From: a virus
Length of the DNA stretch: 24,608 nt
Reading direction: 5' to 3' (one strand)
IMG/VR virus record: IMGVR_UViG_3300021964_000509
Coordinates: 1 to 24,608 of that record
This document shows, piece after piece, positions 7,396-14,061 of the stretch. The position numbers and the translations under genes were made by a program. The notes beneath the pieces were generated by a model. It was given only the letters and a program-made list of their open reading frames with translations, was not told the DNA's origin and did not search any database. Each line of letters starts with the position of its first letter. Position 1 is the first letter of the stretch.

Positions 7396-9201
7396 ATGAA
7401 ATCTGCTGAAATCGTATACCTCGACTCGGAAGAAAAATATTTAAACATCAGCATAGAAAGAACCAAAGACAACAACATATCAGATCAGGCAAAAAAATTA
7501 TTAAAGGATTATTATCAATTAGAAGATGAGGTATCACCACAGCAGGCATACGCGAGAGCTGCAGTTGCATATTGTTATGGAGATTATGAATTAGCACAAA
7601 GAATTTATAACTACGCTAGTGATGGTTGGTTTATGTATGCATCACCAGTGTTATCTAATGCACCACTTCCTAATGAGAAAACAAGGGCTCTTCCTATCTC
7701 TTGTTTTTTAACCTATGTTCCCGATTCATTAGATGGTCTTATTGATCATTCTGCTGAACTGCGTTGGTTGTCAGTTAAGGGTGGTGGTGTCGGTGGACAT
7801 TGGAGTGATGTTCGTGCGGTGTCAGATAAGGCGCCAGGCCCAATGCCATTCATACATACGGTAGACGCTGATATGACGGCTTATCGTCAAGGTAAGACTC
7901 GTAAGGGGTCGTATGCTGCATACATGGATATATCACACCCCGATATTGTTGAGTTTCTAAACATGCGTATTCCTACAGGAGATGTTAATCGCAAGAACTT
8001 AAATTTACACCATGCAGTCAATATTAGTGATGCGTTTATGCGATCAGTAGAACGAGATGAAATGTGGGATTTGATTGATCCTAATGACCAGACGGTGCGT
8101 GATAGTATTCGTGCAAGAAAAATATGGGAGACTGTTTTAGAAACTCGTTATCGCACAGGTGAACCCTATCTAAATTTTATTGATACTGTTAATCGTGCAT
8201 TACCACAAACCATGAAGGACAAAGGATTAAAAATTCATGGGTCTAATCTATGTAATGAAATACATTTACCAACTGCTGATGACCGCACAGCTGTATGTTG
8301 TTTATCATCTGTCAATCTAGAAAAGTATGACGAGTGGAAAAATACTCCAATGATTCGTGACCTTGTTCGATTTTTAGATAATGTGCTTCAATTTTTTATT
8401 GAACATGCCGGTGATGAAATAAGTCGTGCAAGATATTCTGCTGAACAAGAAAGGTCGCTTGGTCTTGGTGCAATGGGTTGGCATTCCTATTTACATAAAC
8501 ATCGTATTCCTTTTGAGTCGGACATTGCAAAAGAAAAAAATATTGAAATTTTTGATTACATTAAAACAGAGTCAGTTATAGAATCAGTTCAATTAGCAGA
8601 AGAACGTGGCGAGTGTCCAGACATGGAAGGAACAGGTCGGCGTAACTCACATCTACTTGCGATTGCTCCTAATGCAAACAGTTCGATTATTTGTGGAACA
8701 TCACCATCTATCGAACCAAGTAAAGCAAACGCATACACACACAGGACAAGAGCTGGTTCTCATTTGGTCAAAGACAAATACCTTGAAGAAGAATTAGAAA
8801 AGGTGGGCAGAAATGACACTAAAGCATGGACTTCTATTATTACTAATGGTGGTTCAGTTCAACACTTAAAATATTTGTCAGATGAAGTGAAAAGTATATT
8901 TAAAACAGCAATTGAAATTAACCAAAATGAAATCATATCTATGGCTGCAGATCGTCAACAGTTTTTATGTCAGGGACAATCTTTGAATGTATTTTTTGCG
9001 TCTGGTGCTAAACGTGCAGAACTTCATGAGGTGCATTACAACGCTTGGAAACTTGGTTGCAAAGGAATGTATTATTTAAGAACAGAAACATCAAACAAAG
9101 CAGAAAACGTATCCACACAAATAGTTCGTGATGCGTTGAAGGACTATGAAACTCAAGCAATGGACACGGATCAAGAATCGTGTGTTGCGTGTCAAGGTTA
9201 G
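7396..9201 (+). CDS. nrdA: Ribonucleoside-diphosphate reductase class Ia, large subunit
   Basis: This 601-residue alpha subunit reduces ribonucleotides to deoxyribonucleotides together with NrdB. The active site is complete: NLCNEI with Asn284, Cys286 (radical cysteine) and Glu288; the redox pair Cys103 (ALPISC) and Cys301 (AVCCLS); the radical-transfer tyrosines Tyr559-Tyr560 (GMYYLRT); and the C-terminal shuttle pair Cys596/Cys599 (SCVACQG). At 601 residues it is much shorter than E. coli NrdA (761) and lacks the N-terminal ATP cone, so inhibition by dATP through that site is not expected. This suits a phage that needs sustained dNTP supply. A good Shine-Dalgarno sequence (AAAGGAG) precedes the ATG. 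Confidence 0.96.
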   Translation: MKSAEIVYLDSEEKYLNISIERTKDNNISDQAKKLLKDYYQLEDEVSPQQAYARAAVAYCYGDYELAQRIYNYASDGWFMYASPVLSNAPLPNEKTRALPISCFLTYVPDSLDGLIDHSAELRWLSVKGGGVGGHWSDVRAVSDKAPGPMPFIHTVDADMTAYRQGKTRKGSYAAYMDISHPDIVEFLNMRIPTGDVNRKNLNLHHAVNISDAFMRSVERDEMWDLIDPNDQTVRDSIRARKIWETVLETRYRTGEPYLNFIDTVNRALPQTMKDKGLKIHGSNLCNEIHLPTADDRTAVCCLSSVNLEKYDEWKNTPMIRDLVRFLDNVLQFFIEHAGDEISRARYSAEQERSLGLGAMGWHSYLHKHRIPFESDIAKEKNIEIFDYIKTESVIESVQLAEERGECPDMEGTGRRNSHLLAIAPNANSSIICGTSPSIEPSKANAYTHRTRAGSHLVKDKYLEEELEKVGRNDTKAWTSIITNGGSVQHLKYLSDEVKSIFKTAIEINQNEIISMAADRQQFLCQGQSLNVFFASGAKRAELHEVHYNAWKLGCKGMYYLRTETSNKAENVSTQIVRDALKDYETQAMDTDQESCVACQG

Positions 9202-9207
9202 TGATTT

Positions 9208-9215
9208 CATAAATA
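9208..9215 (+). promoter_or_regulatory. Possible late promoter (CATAAATA)
   Basis: CATAAATA matches the NATAAATA form of late promoter I recall for T4-like cyanophages and differs from T4's octamer only at the first base. It lies 19 bases before the ATG at 9234, the same distance as the spanin promoter. It would let the NUMOD3-type gene, and perhaps nrdB, be transcribed late. One mismatch in an AT-rich genome leaves real doubt. Confidence 0.4.
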
Positions 9216-9233
9216 ATCGTAAGGAGAACGATT

Positions 9234-9661
9234 ATGGATGATTGGTTAGAAGAACTAAAAAAATGGGCTCAATAGATATTCCTGATGATGCTGTGCATAA
9301 TAGTGGATATATTAGTGAGACAGTGTATAAGGAATGTTCTGAAAGAATGAAACAGAACAACCCTATGCACAACCCAGAAACTGTGGAGAAGATGAGGCAG
9401 ACTAAACTTGCAAAGTTTGCATCTGGTGAGTTGAAACCTAATATTATGGGGGAACAGGCTAGAAAAGAAGCATCCGAAAGGATGAAAAAAAATAACCCAG
9501 CACATACACACCCAGAGAAACATAACTTCAAAGGGAACTCATGGGTTAAAGGACGTAAGTGGTATAATAACGAAACAGAAAATCTTTACATATTCGGTGA
9601 ACCACCAAAAGGATATGTTGAAGGTATGATGTATAAACCAAAAAAGAGGACGAAAAAATAA
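9234..9661 (+). CDS. NUMOD3-type homing-endonuclease-related protein, read through a -1 frameshift
   Basis: The best-signalled start is ATG 9234 (AAGGAG eight bases upstream), giving MDDWLEELKK before an early stop at 9275. The long frame continues from 9242 to 9661, but its only starts are a TTG at 9242 and an ATG at 9263 without good ribosome sites. A run of seven A at 9257-9263 sits in the phase A_AAA_AAA, so a -1 slip would fuse the two parts as MDDWLEELKK-MGSIDIPDD (join 9234..9263 and 9263..9661). The body holds two NUMOD3-like repeats (SERMKQNNPMHNPE and SERMKKNNPAHTHPE), DNA-binding motifs of homing endonucleases, and a C-terminal GRKWYNNETEN...PPKGYVEGM domain. No HNH or GIY-YIG catalytic motif is visible. 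It sits between nrdA and nrdB, a site invaded by mobile genes in other T4-like phages. Confidence 0.6.
9257..9263 (+). promoter_or_regulatory. Candidate -1 ribosomal frameshift site (A_AAA_AAA)
   Basis: Seven A residues lie in the correct phase for tandem slippage in the frame that begins at ATG 9234. Slippage joins MDDWLEELKK to the long NUMOD3-containing frame. No strong downstream hairpin is obvious by eye. A single missing A in the sequence would give the same apparent structure, so an assembly or sequencing error is the main alternative. Confidence 0.4.
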
Positions 9662-10935
9662 TGTCAGGGATAAGAATAGTAACAAAATCAGAATGTCCAT
9701 TTTGTTCAATGGCCAAAAATTGGCTCAAAGAACACTCTTTTGAATATGTAGAAGATTTAATTGACAATGAAGAAGAACGTCTTGCGTTCTATCAAACCAT
9801 TAATGGTGCAACAGAAATTGTTGGTGAGTTGCCAAGTCGCAGAATTAATTCTGTGCCACAAATTTTTATTGACGATAAACATATCGGTGGGTATGAAGAG
9901 TTGATGAAAATTGGTGATGACCTATTAAGAAAACGTAGTGGTGGTGGACTGATGCAATTTAGTGAAACCTATAAACCATTTCATTATCCTTGGGCAGTAG
10001 AGATTACCACACGCCATGAGAAAGCACACTGGATAGAAGATGAGCTTGATTTGTCTGATGATGTTTCAGATTGGAAGTCTGGTAAGGTCACAGATATTGA
10101 AAAAGAATATGTCACAAACATTTTACGTTTGTTTACACAGTCAGATGTTGCAGTCGGTCAGAACTACTATGACCAGTTTATTCCTAAGTTTAAGAATAAT
10201 GAAGTGCGTAATATGCTTGGTTCTTTTGCAGGCCGAGAAGGTATTCATCAACGTGCGTATGCGTTACTCAACGAAACACTAGGACTACCAGACAGCGAGT
10301 ATCATGCGTTTCTAGAATACAAAGTAATGGTTGATAAGATTGAGTTTATGCAAGAGTCTGATAATAATAGTATGAAGGGTTTAGGTCTTGCACTTGCAAA
10401 GTCTGTATTTAATGAAGGTGTTGCGTTGTTCGCATCATTTGTTATGCTTTTGAACTTTCAAAGGTTCGGTAAAATGAAAGGTATGGGCAAAGTTGTTGAA
10501 TGGTCTATTCGTGATGAGTCTATGCATGTCGAAGGAAATGCAAAACTGTTTCGTCAATTTTGTGTTGAACACCCCAAAGTAGTTGATGATGAATTTAAAC
10601 AAAGTATATACGAGATGGCTCGTGTTGCAGTTAAACTAGAAGATAAGTTTGTTGACCTTGCATATAAGTTAGGAAATGTTGATGGTCTAGAAGCGTCTGA
10701 AGTAAAATTATATATAAGGTATATAACAGACAGAAGATTATTACAGTTAGGTTTAAAGACTAACTTTAAGGTAAAAGAAAATCCTTTACCTTGGCTAGAG
10801 TGGGTTTTGAATGGTGCAGACCACACTAACTTTTTTGAAAATCGTGTTACAGAATATGAAGTAGCAGGATTGTCTGGTAATTGGGATGATGCATATGGAG
10901 AAGAAAATGAGGTGGCCGTATGCTTAACGAATTAA
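9661..10935 (+). CDS. nrdB: Glutaredoxin-ribonucleotide reductase small subunit fusion
   Basis: This 424-residue protein has two domains. Residues 1 to about 95 are a glutaredoxin with active site Cys12-Pro-Phe-Cys15 and the cis-proline in NSVPQIF (Pro66). Residues from about 100 are a class Ia beta subunit with all metal ligands (Asp162, Glu193, His196, Glu252, Glu286, His289) and the radical Tyr200 in EGIHQRAY. Fusion to the reductant should couple NrdA re-reduction to catalysis in one complex. The ATG overlaps the upstream stop by one base (TAATG). The protein is longer than E. coli NrdB (376) because of the fusion. It acts in the cytoplasm with the NrdA at 7396-9201. Confidence 0.95.
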   Translation: MSGIRIVTKSECPFCSMAKNWLKEHSFEYVEDLIDNEEERLAFYQTINGATEIVGELPSRRINSVPQIFIDDKHIGGYEELMKIGDDLLRKRSGGGLMQFSETYKPFHYPWAVEITTRHEKAHWIEDELDLSDDVSDWKSGKVTDIEKEYVTNILRLFTQSDVAVGQNYYDQFIPKFKNNEVRNMLGSFAGREGIHQRAYALLNETLGLPDSEYHAFLEYKVMVDKIEFMQESDNNSMKGLGLALAKSVFNEGVALFASFVMLLNFQRFGKMKGMGKVVEWSIRDESMHVEGNAKLFRQFCVEHPKVVDDEFKQSIYEMARVAVKLEDKFVDLAYKLGNVDGLEASEVKLYIRYITDRRLLQLGLKTNFKVKENPLPWLEWVLNGADHTNFFENRVTEYEVAGLSGNWDDAYGEENEVAVCLTN

Positions 10936-11087
10936 TTGTTTGTAATGAATGTGATGCAGAATTTAAAGTTGCTCACATTATGGACGAAAATTATTATCGT
11001 GTTGAGTATTGTGTTTTTTGTGGTGCAGAATTGTCTGAAGAAAACAAAGATGAGGTTGTTCCACCATTATGGGAAGATGACGAGTAA
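10920..11087 (+). CDS. Small zinc-ribbon protein
   Basis: This is a 55-residue gene, below common length cut-offs. ATG at 10920 lies inside the nrdB 3' end (16-base overlap) with a GAGGTGG ribosome-binding sequence just upstream. The protein has two CxxC knuckles, Cys8/Cys11 (CNEC) and Cys31/Cys34 (CVFCG), separated by 19 residues, followed by a strongly acidic tail (SEENKDE and WEDDE). This is a typical rubredoxin-like or zinc-ribbon fold that could bind nucleic acid or a protein partner. Coupling to nrdB suggests co-expression with the reductase, but no function can be assigned. Confidence 0.75.
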   Translation: MLNELIVCNECDAEFKVAHIMDENYYRVEYCVFCGAELSEENKDEVVPPLWEDDE

Positions 11088-11101
11088 ATAGGAATATAAT
11101 A

Positions 11102-11266
11102 ATGCTGAATAAAATATGGCGTTACTGGTGTAAAGCAATGGGAAGTAGTGCTTATGATAATGATAAAAAAGATGACTACATACATCTCACAATTAGAACT
11201 TTTTGGTTCATACTACATATTATTACTTGTTGTGCTATTATAGCAAATGCGTGGAGACATTGGTGA
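11102..11266 (+). CDS. Small conserved membrane protein of T4-like marine phages
   Basis: This 54-residue protein, also below common length cut-offs, begins MLNKIWRYWCKAMGSSAYD. It ends in one transmembrane segment (about residues 31-50, TIRTFWFILHIITCCAIIAN) and a short AWRHW tail. The same layout, a basic-aromatic N-terminus then a Cys-containing helix, is one I recall from T4-like cyanophages; that memory is the only family evidence. The weak ribosome site (TAGGAAT) precedes the ATG. The stop overlaps the GTG start of the nuclease gene by four bases (GTGA), indicating translational coupling. Function unknown. Confidence 0.7.
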   Translation: MLNKIWRYWCKAMGSSAYDNDKKDDYIHLTIRTFWFILHIITCCAIIANAWRHW

Positions 11267-11628
11267 AAACATCATCAGCGAAAGCTAAAGGTCGTAAGTT
11301 TCAACAGTGGGTTCGTGACCAACTAATTGAAACATTAGATATTCATAGAGAAGATATTGAATCTCGTAGTATGGGTTCTCAGGGTGAAGACCTTATTATG
11401 GCAAGAGCTGCAAGAGAAAAGTTTCCATATTCTATTGAGTGTAAAAATCAAGAATCACTTAATGTGTGGAAGTCATACGAACAAGCAGAATCCAACTCTG
11501 GAGATTACGAGCCAGTAGTTTTTATAAAACGAAATAATCAAAAACCTCTAGTAGTGGTTGATGCAGAATACTTTGTTAAGTTGCATCAAATGTTACCAAA
11601 GGAATATAATATAGATGAACTTTATTGA
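11263..11628 (+). CDS. PD-(D/E)XK-type nuclease
   Basis: The chosen start is the GTG at 11263, which forms a GTGA overlap with the upstream stop and follows GGAGA; the open frame extends to 11203, but that part duplicates the upstream membrane gene's bases in another frame. The 121-residue product has the core of a PD-(D/E)XK nuclease: a basic N-terminal helix (KGRKFQQWVRDQL), Asp43 in QGEDLIM, and Glu59-Cys60-Lys61 (SIECKNQ) as the ExK element. A following helix has Gln/Glu residues (YEQAE). The size suits resolvase-like or restriction-like single-domain enzymes. A likely role is DNA processing during replication or recombination, or host DNA breakdown; the substrate is not clear. Confidence 0.75.
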   Translation: MKTSSAKAKGRKFQQWVRDQLIETLDIHREDIESRSMGSQGEDLIMARAAREKFPYSIECKNQESLNVWKSYEQAESNSGDYEPVVFIKRNNQKPLVVVDAEYFVKLHQMLPKEYNIDELY

Positions 11629-12175
11629 AGAATACAAACAGTATCACGCACAAGAAGAACAAAACTTTCCTGGCAACAGTCTTAGACCACAACTAAGACA
11701 TATAAACGATTTGGTAAAAGATACTAAAGCAGAAACTTTACTTGACTATGGTTGTGGTAAAGGATTACAATATTCTGAATGGAAACAACACGAGCAACTT
11801 GGAGTGATGCCTGCTTTATATGACCCAGCAGTTCCAGAATTTGAAGAACTGCCAGATGGGCCTTTTCATGGAGTTTTTTCTACAGATGTATTAGAACATG
11901 TACCCAAAGAAGAAATACCTGAGACATTACATAACATTTATTCCAGAGCAGAACGATTTGTTTTTCTTGGAATATGCACCAGACCTGCCAATACAATCCT
12001 TCCAAATGGAGATAACGCACATTGTACAGTAGAACCAATTAGGTTTTGGAAATCAATGGTCGAAGAACACGCTCCAAAATCTGTATACACCCACATAAAA
12101 ACTTATGGTTACTGCAATAGTTACGAAATACTTCATGAAGATGTCTATTTGGAGTGGTATATAGACAACATATAA
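11615..12175 (+). CDS. Class I SAM-dependent methyltransferase (second)
   Basis: This 186-residue methyltransferase has motif I LLDYGCGKG at residues 42-50, a motif II-like PALYDPAVPEFE, and the motif IV region GVFSTDVLEHVPKEEIP. This resembles a family of phage and bacterial proteins encoded near surface or tail genes. It is unrelated in detail to the methyltransferase at 6815. There is no DNA-methyltransferase catalytic motif, so a small molecule, sugar or protein is the likelier target. The start overlaps the nuclease gene by 14 bases. The following 61 bases contain a late promoter, so this gene probably closes the early/middle transcription unit. Confidence 0.8.
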   Translation: MNFIEEYKQYHAQEEQNFPGNSLRPQLRHINDLVKDTKAETLLDYGCGKGLQYSEWKQHEQLGVMPALYDPAVPEFEELPDGPFHGVFSTDVLEHVPKEEIPETLHNIYSRAERFVFLGICTRPANTILPNGDNAHCTVEPIRFWKSMVEEHAPKSVYTHIKTYGYCNSYEILHEDVYLEWYIDNI

Positions 12176-12206
12176 AAGCTAAATACTTTCACAGTATAGA
12201 TATTAT

Positions 12207-12214
12207 TATAAATA
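12207..12214 (+). promoter_or_regulatory. T4-type late promoter of the curli operon (TATAAATA)
   Basis: An exact TATAAATA lies in the only intergenic gap before the curli block, 22 bases before the GTG start at 12237, with a GAGG ribosome-binding sequence in between. No other promoter is evident before 18421. The eight genes from 12237 to 18390 should therefore be expressed late, under gp55-type control. Confidence 0.75.
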
Positions 12215-12236
12215 GTGATAATACGAGGTCATAAAT

Positions 12237-12530
12237 GTGGATGTATTTACTTTAATTGCAGAGGTTGGTGTCCCTATTGCTGTCGCAATAATTATGGGAT
12301 TTTTTATTTTTATGGTATTAAAACAAATACTAGAAGGTATAATCGACCAAATAAAAACTTTAACCATGTTTTGTAAAATGCTTGAGGATCGTGCTAGAGT
12401 GGGTTGTAATGAACTTATAAAAATTGATTTGTTGGTCAGTTCTGCTTTAGGAGTAACACCCGACATTGAACGCATTTCTAGAGCTGAAAACTTTAAAGAA
12501 GATGGTAAGTTAGATGTGAGGAGAGACTAG
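12237..12530 (+). CDS. One-TM membrane protein heading the curli operon (paralogue 1)
   Basis: This is a 97-residue protein starting at GTG 12237, chosen because ACGAGG sits nine bases upstream and the overlapping ATG at 12235 opens only a seven-codon frame. Residues 4-30 form a single hydrophobic segment (FTLIAEVGVPIAVAIIMGFF and on), followed by an amphipathic helical region with two cysteines. It aligns without gaps over about 65 residues to the next protein (AEVGVP/AEFGFP; MGFFIF/MGYFIF). The short TM plus helix layout recalls BhlA/UviB or YvrJ-type holin-like proteins, but membership is not certain. It could be an accessory factor of the secretion system or a holin. Confidence 0.6.
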   Translation: MDVFTLIAEVGVPIAVAIIMGFFIFMVLKQILEGIIDQIKTLTMFCKMLEDRARVGCNELIKIDLLVSSALGVTPDIERISRAENFKEDGKLDVRRD

Positions 12531-12850
12531 TGGAAAATGCAGCTGGTTTAGTTGCTGAATTTGGATTTCCAGTTGTTATGGCTGTTGGTATGGGATATTT
12601 TATATTCTACATATGGCAGTTTATTAGTAATAACATTCAACCAGAGATAGATGCGATGCATTTAGCTCTTATAAAATGTATTGATCAGAATCGTATGTTA
12701 GACAATGATATGATACGGTTACAACAAAAGGTAAAGGTAGTTTTAGAGTATAGAGAAAAAGATAAAATGCAAGAGGAAATACAAGAACAAGCAGAAAAAA
12801 TTAGTAACGAAAAGGCGTTATCTGGGGAAAGGCAAAATGAAAATAAATAG
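12530..12850 (+). CDS. One-TM membrane protein of the curli operon (paralogue 2)
   Basis: This 106-residue paralogue of the preceding protein has TM segment AEFGFPVVMAVGMGYFIFYI (about residues 9-28), then a helix (IQPEIDAMHLALIKCIDQNR) and a charged coiled-coil tail rich in Glu and Lys. The GTG start overlaps the previous stop by one base (TAGTG), with AGGAGAG upstream, so the two proteins are co-translated and may form hetero-oligomers. The stop overlaps csgF by 14 bases. Tandem duplication of a small membrane protein directly before CsgF/CsgG is, as far as I know, not part of bacterial curli operons. The role is open: holin-like, or inner-membrane support for curlin export. Confidence 0.6.
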   Translation: MENAAGLVAEFGFPVVMAVGMGYFIFYIWQFISNNIQPEIDAMHLALIKCIDQNRMLDNDMIRLQQKVKVVLEYREKDKMQEEIQEQAEKISNEKALSGERQNENK

Positions 12851-13316
12851 AGCACTTAATTTTAAAATTAAAATAGCTATTTTATTATCAATATTTTTGT
12901 GTATGCACGTTGCAGAATATGCTAGAGCAAACGATTTGACTCATCAGTGGAAGTCACCAGCTTTTAGTGGGAGCGGATATAGTTCCCATGTATTAACAAT
13001 TGAAAACCAAGAACATTCTAGAAAAAAAACAATACGAGAAAAAAGAGAAGCTGCAGAAAGAGAAGCAATAAGAGATGCAGCTAATACAAATCTTTCAAAG
13101 TTTATGAAAAATGTAGAATCAAGAATTTATGCCCAGTTATCTAAACAACTTGTAGATAATATGTTTGGTGAAGGTTCTGAAAATGAAGGCACAGTAACAT
13201 TTGAAGGTACAACAATTAGTTACGCTAAAAGTACGGATAACGTAACATTAACAATAGTGGATGCAAATGCAAGCGAAACGGTTATTACAGTTCCTATCGG
13301 CGATTTTACTTTTTAG
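12837..13316 (+). CDS. csgF: CsgF-like curli assembly factor
   Basis: This is a 159-residue secreted protein. Residues 1-31 are a signal peptide ending ARA. The mature N-terminus (LTHQWKSPAFSGSGYSSHVL) matches the CsgF segment (FRNPNFGG in E. coli) that inserts into the CsgG channel. The helix SKFMKNVESRIYAQLSKQLV and the C-terminal beta part (GTTISY, NVTLTIVD, ETVITVPIGDF) also match the family. In E. coli CsgF caps CsgG on the cell surface and links secretion to CsgB nucleation. Here the conserved Asn residues of the insertion segment are replaced by Ser/Ala. A charged helical insert (HSRKKTIREKREAAEREAIR) lies between the two halves. The last 56 bases overlap csgG. Confidence 0.85.
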   Translation: MKINRALNFKIKIAILLSIFLCMHVAEYARANDLTHQWKSPAFSGSGYSSHVLTIENQEHSRKKTIREKREAAEREAIRDAANTNLSKFMKNVESRIYAQLSKQLVDNMFGEGSENEGTVTFEGTTISYAKSTDNVTLTIVDANASETVITVPIGDFTF

Positions 13317-14049
13317 TTTAGTTGGTTGTGCTACATATGAAAGAATAGAACGACCAACATCTACATCATTTCCGATGGTGAAAAAATTAAAAGATTTTGC
13401 ACCTCCCGAAAGGAAGGTGGAAATAGCTGTTTATCAATTTATTGATCAAACAGGACAGAGGAAGCCTAGCGACAATCTTGCTTCTCTAAGCACAGCTGTG
13501 ACACAAGGAGCAGGAACGTGGTTAGTACAAGCACTTAAATCTGCTGGAAATGGAAAGTGGTTCACAGTTGTAGAAAGGATGCAATTAGACCAGTTATTAA
13601 AAGAACGGCAAATCATAAGAAATACGAGAAGTACTTATGAAGGAGATAAAGCAGAGAAAACTAGACCTTTATTGTTTGCTGGTGTTATAGCAGCTGGTGG
13701 GATTGTTGGTTATGACTCTAATACCGAAACTGGTGGTATTGGTGCAAGGGCTTTAGGAATAGGTATTCAAGACGAATACCGCAGAGATATGGTATCGGTT
13801 GCACTAAGATTAATATCGGTACAAACTGGCGAAGTTTTGATTGCAGTAAGCTCTCAAAAAACCATACTAAGTACAAAGGTTGGTATGAATGTTTTTAAAT
13901 TTTTAGATGTGGGTACTAAGTTGGTGGAAGTTGAAGCTGGTGCAACCGAAAATGAGTCTACGTCTTACGCAGTTCGAAAAGCAATCGAACACTGTGTAGG
14001 ACAGATGATTGAAGAAGGAATAAAAAAGGAACTATGGAAGTTTAAATAA
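13261..14049 (+). CDS. csgG: CsgG-like outer-membrane curli secretion channel
   Basis: This 262-residue lipoprotein has lipobox LVGC with Cys23 after a hydrophobic signal peptide. The body follows E. coli CsgG closely: VAVYQF-like VEIAVYQFIDQTGQ, the constriction loop KPSDNLASLSTAV, VERMQLDQLLKERQIIR, and the signature GGIGARALGIG (158-168). SVALRLISVQTGEVL, SQKTILSTKV and FKFLD follow. CsgG forms a nonameric outer-membrane pore exporting curlin subunits. E. coli constriction residues Tyr51, Asn55 and Phe56 align to Asp71, Ser75 and Leu76 here, and the E. coli C-terminal helix after LW is missing. The signal peptide is encoded inside csgF (56-base overlap; a second ATG at 13267 is possible). 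Export without CsgE is implied. Confidence 0.93.
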   Translation: MQMQAKRLLQFLSAILLFSLVGCATYERIERPTSTSFPMVKKLKDFAPPERKVEIAVYQFIDQTGQRKPSDNLASLSTAVTQGAGTWLVQALKSAGNGKWFTVVERMQLDQLLKERQIIRNTRSTYEGDKAEKTRPLLFAGVIAAGGIVGYDSNTETGGIGARALGIGIQDEYRRDMVSVALRLISVQTGEVLIAVSSQKTILSTKVGMNVFKFLDVGTKLVEVEAGATENESTSYAVRKAIEHCVGQMIEEGIKKELWKFK

Positions 14050-14061
14050 GGAGACAACTAA

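Noticed and set aside
11203-11262. An N-terminal extension of the nuclease (VHTTYYYLLCYYSKC)
   Set aside because: This stretch is an out-of-frame reading of the upstream one-TM gene, and the GTG at 11263 has its own ribosome site and a coupled GTGA overlap.
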